Shown: positions 58,590 to 64,000 of the stretch, one piece after another | How the letters are laid out: each line of letters opens with the position of its first letter | Position numbering within the stretch: the first letter of the stretch is position 1 | Assembly (NCBI RefSeq): GCF_023343835.1 | Contig: NC_064439.1 | Location: forward strand, 22,074,933-22,138,932 | Reading direction: 5' to 3' | DNA from: Lagopus muta | Taxonomy: Eukaryota > Chordata > Aves > Galliformes > Phasianidae | Length of the DNA: 64,000 nt | Program-made: the position numbers and the translations under genes | The notes under the pieces: model-generated | What the model was told of the DNA's origin: nothing | The model's input: only the letters and a program-made list of their open reading frames with translations | The model's database searches: none

Positions 58590-61500
58590 ATGTAGATATG
58601 GGAGTTTCCTGCATAACAAAAGAAGATCTCTAATTTATGTGCATGGAGAACTGTTTAATTTTCTATTATAAGAGAAGCTCTGTGTATGACCTTGCATATA
58701 AAAATATTTGATCTTTAGCAACTGCTGAAAACAGATTCTATACAAAGCATGAACTCAGCAATATGAACATTTACAATTATACATCTTTGCTTTCATGCTT
58801 AGTGCAATAGATCAGTTCTTATCTGTGTGTGCACCAGCTTTCCAAATCTTGTATTACATGAACCAGCATGGTACTATTTCCTCTTTTTTTCCATGGCGAA
58901 CATGGTTTGAGATGTGTTCACTATGTATTTTTATTCTCCTTTGTAATAGGACTGTATTAATACTAATCATTGAATTAATGAGAACAGGTGGCCCTTCTGT
59001 TCACTCTGTTATCCCACCCCATCAATCCCTTTCTTTGAGTGAGATCTGCTACTTTTTTTTTCATGAATTATGTGCTGCTTTTCAACTCAATTAATACACA
59101 GTATCAAAAGAGGTTTTACAGGTGTTGCTACCTGAAGCTCCTATTCTCAATGAAAACAATTTCATACAATGCTTCTGTACGTTGCATAACCTAGTTAGTA
59201 GCTAAAATAAGTATGGCAGAGTATCTAAAACTGCAGTGTATCATATTATAGAAATAAGACCTGTAAGTGGCTTCCAATGAGATCTATGGATCATAGGTTT
59301 ACAAGAGCATTTGTGTCTTTGTATGCACTAATGCTCCAGCAATCAGATGGGGGATGCATTCGTGGAAGTATGATAGTTTTCATTATTTTTCTGTCTTGTT
59401 TCAGAGGAATTCCAGACCGCTGCATGAATATTTATATTACCAAGCAGAATACAGAAAACAAATGCATTTTTATTGCGTATTTGCTTGAAAAGCTCAAGGA
59501 GTGGTTAGAAAGAGGTAGCGTTAGAACAGGCTGCAGAAATCTCCAAATAAGATAGAGTCTAGTACAGATGATGCAAAAGAGCTAGAAAGCAAATAACAGG
59601 AACACCTGACTTTTTTTCAGAGACTGTTCTACTGTAGGACAGTGGGTTTTAAAGAATGTACTTAGAATCCTTAAGTTTATCTAAGAGTATTAATAGTTTT
59701 ATAGGAGAAGGAGAGATATCAGTAGCATGAAGGAAGAACAAGACAGAAGTCTTGGATAATAATAAGAAGCAGTATTAGGAGCAGCCTAATTGGCTTATAT
59801 TTTGGCCAAATGTATGTTAGTCTTCATTTGCTAATACTTCCTATGATTTTTTCTTCTACCTGAAGAGCCAGTAATAGTTTTGATGCATATGGCATTCATA
59901 AACAATATTTTCTTTCCCCAGTTATCCCTGTCATCTTAATAGTTAAACGTTAAAAGGAAATTTTCCACATGGTTTTTAACCCTTGATTTTGGCTTCTATT
60001 AAGCAAGTCTTATTTTTAAATTGAAATTTAAACACTGAAAATTACTCTCTAACTTACTTGACTAAGCTAACTTCTTCTTCAGTATAAATCATTATGTTGA
60101 TGATCTGAAAAAAGAAACAGTCTACTCATAAAATAATGAGTTTCAAAATGAGAGAAAATAGAAATGCAGATTTCAAGTTCCAAGTAAAAAACAAAGTAAA
60201 AACTTCAGTGTCTAAGTAGATGAAATTATTCACTGGCCTTCACTTTTTTCTCTTCAGTTGCTTCATATCCTGGGTTCAGTTGTCCCTGAGCTATCTGGAA
60301 TAAAATGAGAGCAACATTTTTTTTTTTATGAACTACTATATGAAATTTTAGAAGCAATAAGCAGAAAGTCATACGGCCAATGAAGCAAGCAGTGGCAAAA
60401 GTCTAAACCATTACAGCTTTCAATCCATTTTTTGCAAAGCTCAGGTAAGTGTAGATTGCACATTATTAGGATATAAAAGGTGTTTACTGTGAAGTTTTTG
60501 TGCATTTCTTCTGGTTTAGAAATGTAGAGCAGCCCTAGAATTCCTTAATACCAACACTGCTATCACTTTTTGCCAGTTTTGAAGAAAGACGTGGCCCAAG
60601 AATATGTGGAGGACATAGCTTTTTCTTCTGATTTACCTAGTTCAAAGCATTATGGGAAATGTCAAACATTGTGTAGACGTGGCAAGGGTGAATGAGCACA
60701 GTACCAGGAATGTCACAAGTATACAGTAAATTACCTCTTTCCGAGCAATAGTCACTGACATTTTCTTGTGGCAGACTCATACATATCTTTTCTGAATATA
60801 ATTCACTCTGTAAAGATTTGTCTCTTTGTCTCCCAAATCTTAATCTATCAGATCATGTTTAACATTTTCTCTTATTTCAGTGCTGCAGTTTCAGATTTAT
60901 GTGGGATGTTCAGGCCCTAATTGGATAAAGTAACAATTGAAAATGAGAGATAAATATTTAAACAAACAAAAACAGATAAAATTGTTTCAGATCTAATAGC
61001 TGTGACATGAACTACATTTAACATCTGATTACAGTTCACTAACTGCCTGGTCTGTATTAGAAGACTGAATGTGTCATGCAGGGACTTAATTGGCACTTTT
61101 AGACTTTGTACTGATCTTTGATATTAGTCATATTATTTGAACTTTTGATCATTTTCGGAAATACACAAACACAGGAAGATCCACTCATCTCCTTTAGGTC
61201 ATTCCTGATTTTTCCCCAAAATTTTGAGCTCTGATTAATTATAAATGCTTGTAAAATCTTCAGTTTGGAAAACTTCAGAATTTTTTTTTAAAATAAAATT
61301 GTTTTAAAGAACAATTGAAGGCATTTTAGCCTGAAATCTTGGGATAATGTGTACATTTACAGAAAAAGCCCCACATTTTTAAAAAATATTTCAGAATTTA
61401 GGGTAATTGCTTATTATATCCATGCAGGTATTATAGTACTATAAAAGTTTAGTCTAATTCTTAACATTCTGAGGATAAAATCCTTCAAGCCTGATTCATT

Positions 61501-62034
61501 TAACATTTTCCAGTGCTAAACTAAGAAACCACGTTTAAATATTGTTTCTAAGATATGTAAACAATTGATATCCTTTCCTGCTTGTCCTAAAGTATATATG
61601 AGAGAGTAGAATGAAATGGAATGGCAGAAGATCTGATTAACTAGGCTCTTTAGCATTGTGGACAATATGACTGTTATATAAATAAAATGACTCACTGTGG
61701 AAAGGTCTAAATTTTCGAAACCCAACACAAATTCCAATTGTTTTAGCTAAAACTAATGGCTTTTTTTAAAGATCATTCTATCATGTCAATGTTGGTTAGA
61801 GTCAGACCACTTTATTGATGTTTTTAAGCTCGGGTGTGTATACTTAATGTCTAATGTTAATTGACATCTTATATTTGAAAATGATGCTCTTGATATGTAT
61901 TAGGTCATGTGTAGTGTTTTCAGATAATTAAAACCAGCTAGGTCACAGTTACCAATCTTTAAAGCAGGCAGGTCACTGGGTTTCAAAACAAGCTCATCCT
62001 CACCCTAAAGTAAGGATGTGAAAGCTACATCATT

Positions 62035-62077
62035 TGCTATCTACCTATCTATATGTATGTGTATATATGTATATTTA
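62035..62077. repeat. TATC/TATG/TATA microsatellite
   Basis: Imperfect tetranucleotide repeats shifting from CTAT to ATGT and TATA. Confidence 0.88.
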
Positions 62078-64000
62078 AGCGTATAGTGAAGCAGAGTACA
62101 GAGTACAGGAACACACACCACCAAAAAAAAAACAAGGACTAGATGACCCAAAAGGATTACATTCTGTTTTCTCATCTGTATTCTATGTGTTTTATTCCAT
62201 AAAATTGTTTTTAAATTATTTTGTTTATTTCCCTTACTTTACTGTAACTGAATCAAAAGTATGTCACAAATAAAAAATGTGTTTAATAAATGCAAGAAAA
62301 TTATTATGTAGTATAACAGAAGTAAGAATTACTACTTTTTTATACCTTGTTTTCCCTTATTTTTACTTGTTGAAAGTATAAGGAGAAACAAATATGTCTC
62401 TTCCACTCAAGATATGTAGCAAAAAAAAAAAGGAAATAGCTTTAATTGACATCAGTGCTAAGATCCCATGAAGGAACAATATTTTTATTTCCATTAATTG
62501 TGATATGCAAAGGATGTATAAAAATCAAACTTATTGAAAATAATGCCACATACCTCAGAGCAACCTCATTTTTCTAACATCTTCTATTTTGTACTTCTTG
62601 AAACATAATTACTCGAAGTTAATCAGAAGTTCAAGGATAAATGCTTTGAAAAAAAATGTATTTCTTAAGGAGATCTTTCACAGGAAATTACGCTGTGGTT
62701 GGTAATACTTAAAGTTCCACTCCTTCCTTTGGGCCCTAGGAATATGCAAACAAAAAATCAGTCTGCTCCGCAGCTTACTGCCTAACTCCATTGGTTCTAC
62801 CCCTGTATAGGTGGTGTTTGATATTTGCAGCTTCACCAAGGAGTGAGTATATGTGCAATTCTAGGAGTCCTAATACAAAATTTTGGGTACTACAAAGCAA
62901 AGTATCTTAATTCCATGTGCAATTGAAGGTAATTAAAAGGGATTGATCTGAGTAATACAGGGGCCCATGTTCTGTTTTGAATTATACCAGTTCATCCCCA
63001 GTGATACAGGTATATATATGGAACTGACACAGAGAAGGAATGTGACAAAGAATGAACAATCTGGTTTTTGTTTGGAGGACTTCTGCCCAATATTCTGGCT
63101 GTTCCACAGCCATTAGTGGAGAAATCATTCATTTACTGTGTCCACTGAACAATTGCTTTTATTCTGATAAAAACTGTTAATTTTTCTAATCCTTGTCTGG
63201 CTCAGTTAATGAAATGTGGAATATCTACTGAAGAGGAAAATAAGTCAACAAAACTTACTGCATCAAATATATATTACTATGTGGGTGTTTTTTTCCTAAA
63301 ATGCTAAGAGGTGAAAAGCTAGTACTTTTATCCAGCTTGCCATTCAGTCATCTGAGCAATTACTTGCTTAAAGCAAATGACGTCTAGATAGTGGAGAAAG
63401 ATAAAGTTGAAAGACTATTCATTAAAAATATTTTCCTCCTCAATAGATGGTTTGGTTTTTGAAGTAAATTGAACATAAAGAGTGGGAAGGAAGAAGAAAA
63501 ATTTGAAATTTTATCATACCATTTTAAGTTTGCTTATGTCACAGAGAAAGTAAATGGCAATAGAGTATAAAGGAATCTAATCCATAAAGGAAGAGAAAAA
63601 GGTTAAAGAAGTCAACAGTAATTAAATGGTGATTGAAGCTGAAAGAAAATTGATCTGTGTTAGCTGAAGGCCATTCTTGCCTTTTGGGATGTTATGCATC
63701 GGTGAAGAGGGGAAATAAAGGTTTTTCTTGTTTTGATATGGAAATGCATGTCACATCTTCTTAGCCTATGGTGCTGTGACTCAAGACTACACTGAGTTTC
63801 TGGTACACTGATTCTAGTGTCCTATGCAAGCTTGTGGGTACTGTGTAAAGATAAGATGCTCTAACAAAGCTTGGCAAGGTCAAAAGGCATGGGAGCTTCA
63901 ACGGTTTGCCTGCTGTTTTGTCTTGGGGCAAAGAAAGAAAAGCACCCTAAAGCAAATGAATCTAAATAGGGGTAGCACTGACACATCCATGTAACAGCTC

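Larger units (their letters stand above)
53641..64000. other. AT-rich unique sequence, no gene seen
   Basis: About 10 kb that is noticeably more AT-rich than the start of the window, with no supportable gene and no recognisable transposon. It holds a perfect hairpin at 58563-58589, A and T runs (57586-57601, 58309-58319) and a TATC/TATG tract at 62035-62077. Open frames are at most 115 codons, many with Phe/Leu/Ile-rich composition caused by T-rich DNA. Confidence 0.55.

Noticed and set aside
1..64000. CRISPR arrays, operons, bacterial mobile elements
   Set aside because: No regularly spaced direct repeats, no dense ORFs and no ribosome binding sites. Avian repeats show this is a bird nuclear sequence.

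Overview
The window reads as nuclear DNA of a bird, most likely a galliform such as chicken. The evidence is the repeat content. There are several CR1 LINE 3' ends with the avian terminal pattern (ATTCTATGATTCTAT or its complement, next to 'GGTTGGAAGGGA'/'TCCCTTCCAACC'). There is one Galluhop-type mariner copy, and there are three short LTRs of an endogenous retrovirus family. The rest is AT-rich, CpG-poor, full of poly(T)/poly(A) tracts and dense in stop codons. It has no bacterial features such as operons, ribosome binding sites or dense ORFs.

I find no gene I can defend. The longest open frames are 100-172 codons, unsupported by recognisable domains, and no longer than expected by chance in 64 kb read in six frames. 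No tRNA, rRNA or recognisable ncRNA was seen. The window is best read as a gene desert or one very large intron.

Layout. 1-4 kb: unique AT-rich sequence. 4.0 kb: a short CR1 tail. 4.1-9.3 kb: unique sequence with an AT-rich direct repeat (5.0 kb), a T-rich tract (6.2 kb) and an octamer-like dyad (6.96 kb). 9.3-9.9 kb: non-autonomous mariner (Galluhop type). 9.9-22.8 kb: mostly unique, with a 43-nt poly(T) at 19.2 kb. 22.8-23.1 kb: solo LTR A. 24.0-24.6 kb: CR1 (+). 24.7-25.0 kb: an unusual cluster of palindromes. 29.2-29.9 kb: CR1 (-) fragment and solo LTR B. 31.8 kb: a 44-nt poly(T). 32.3-32.9 kb: CR1 (-). 38.9-40.0 kb: two CR1 (-) copies end to end, the first carrying a decayed reverse transcriptase segment. 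44.1-44.4 kb: solo LTR C. 44.4-64 kb: almost free of recognisable transposons apart from one old CR1-like reverse transcriptase relic at 53.5 kb, plus simple repeats and short perfect hairpins.

The best-supported observation is the LTR trio. All three lie in the same orientation, are 306-326 bp long, start TGTA (TATA in B) and end TACA, and are each flanked by a perfect 5-bp target-site duplication (ACAGT, GTAGT, GTATC). All three keep a TGAGTCA (AP-1 type) site, a pair of inverted E-boxes and a TATA-like ATTTAAG. No new multi-gene system is visible here.
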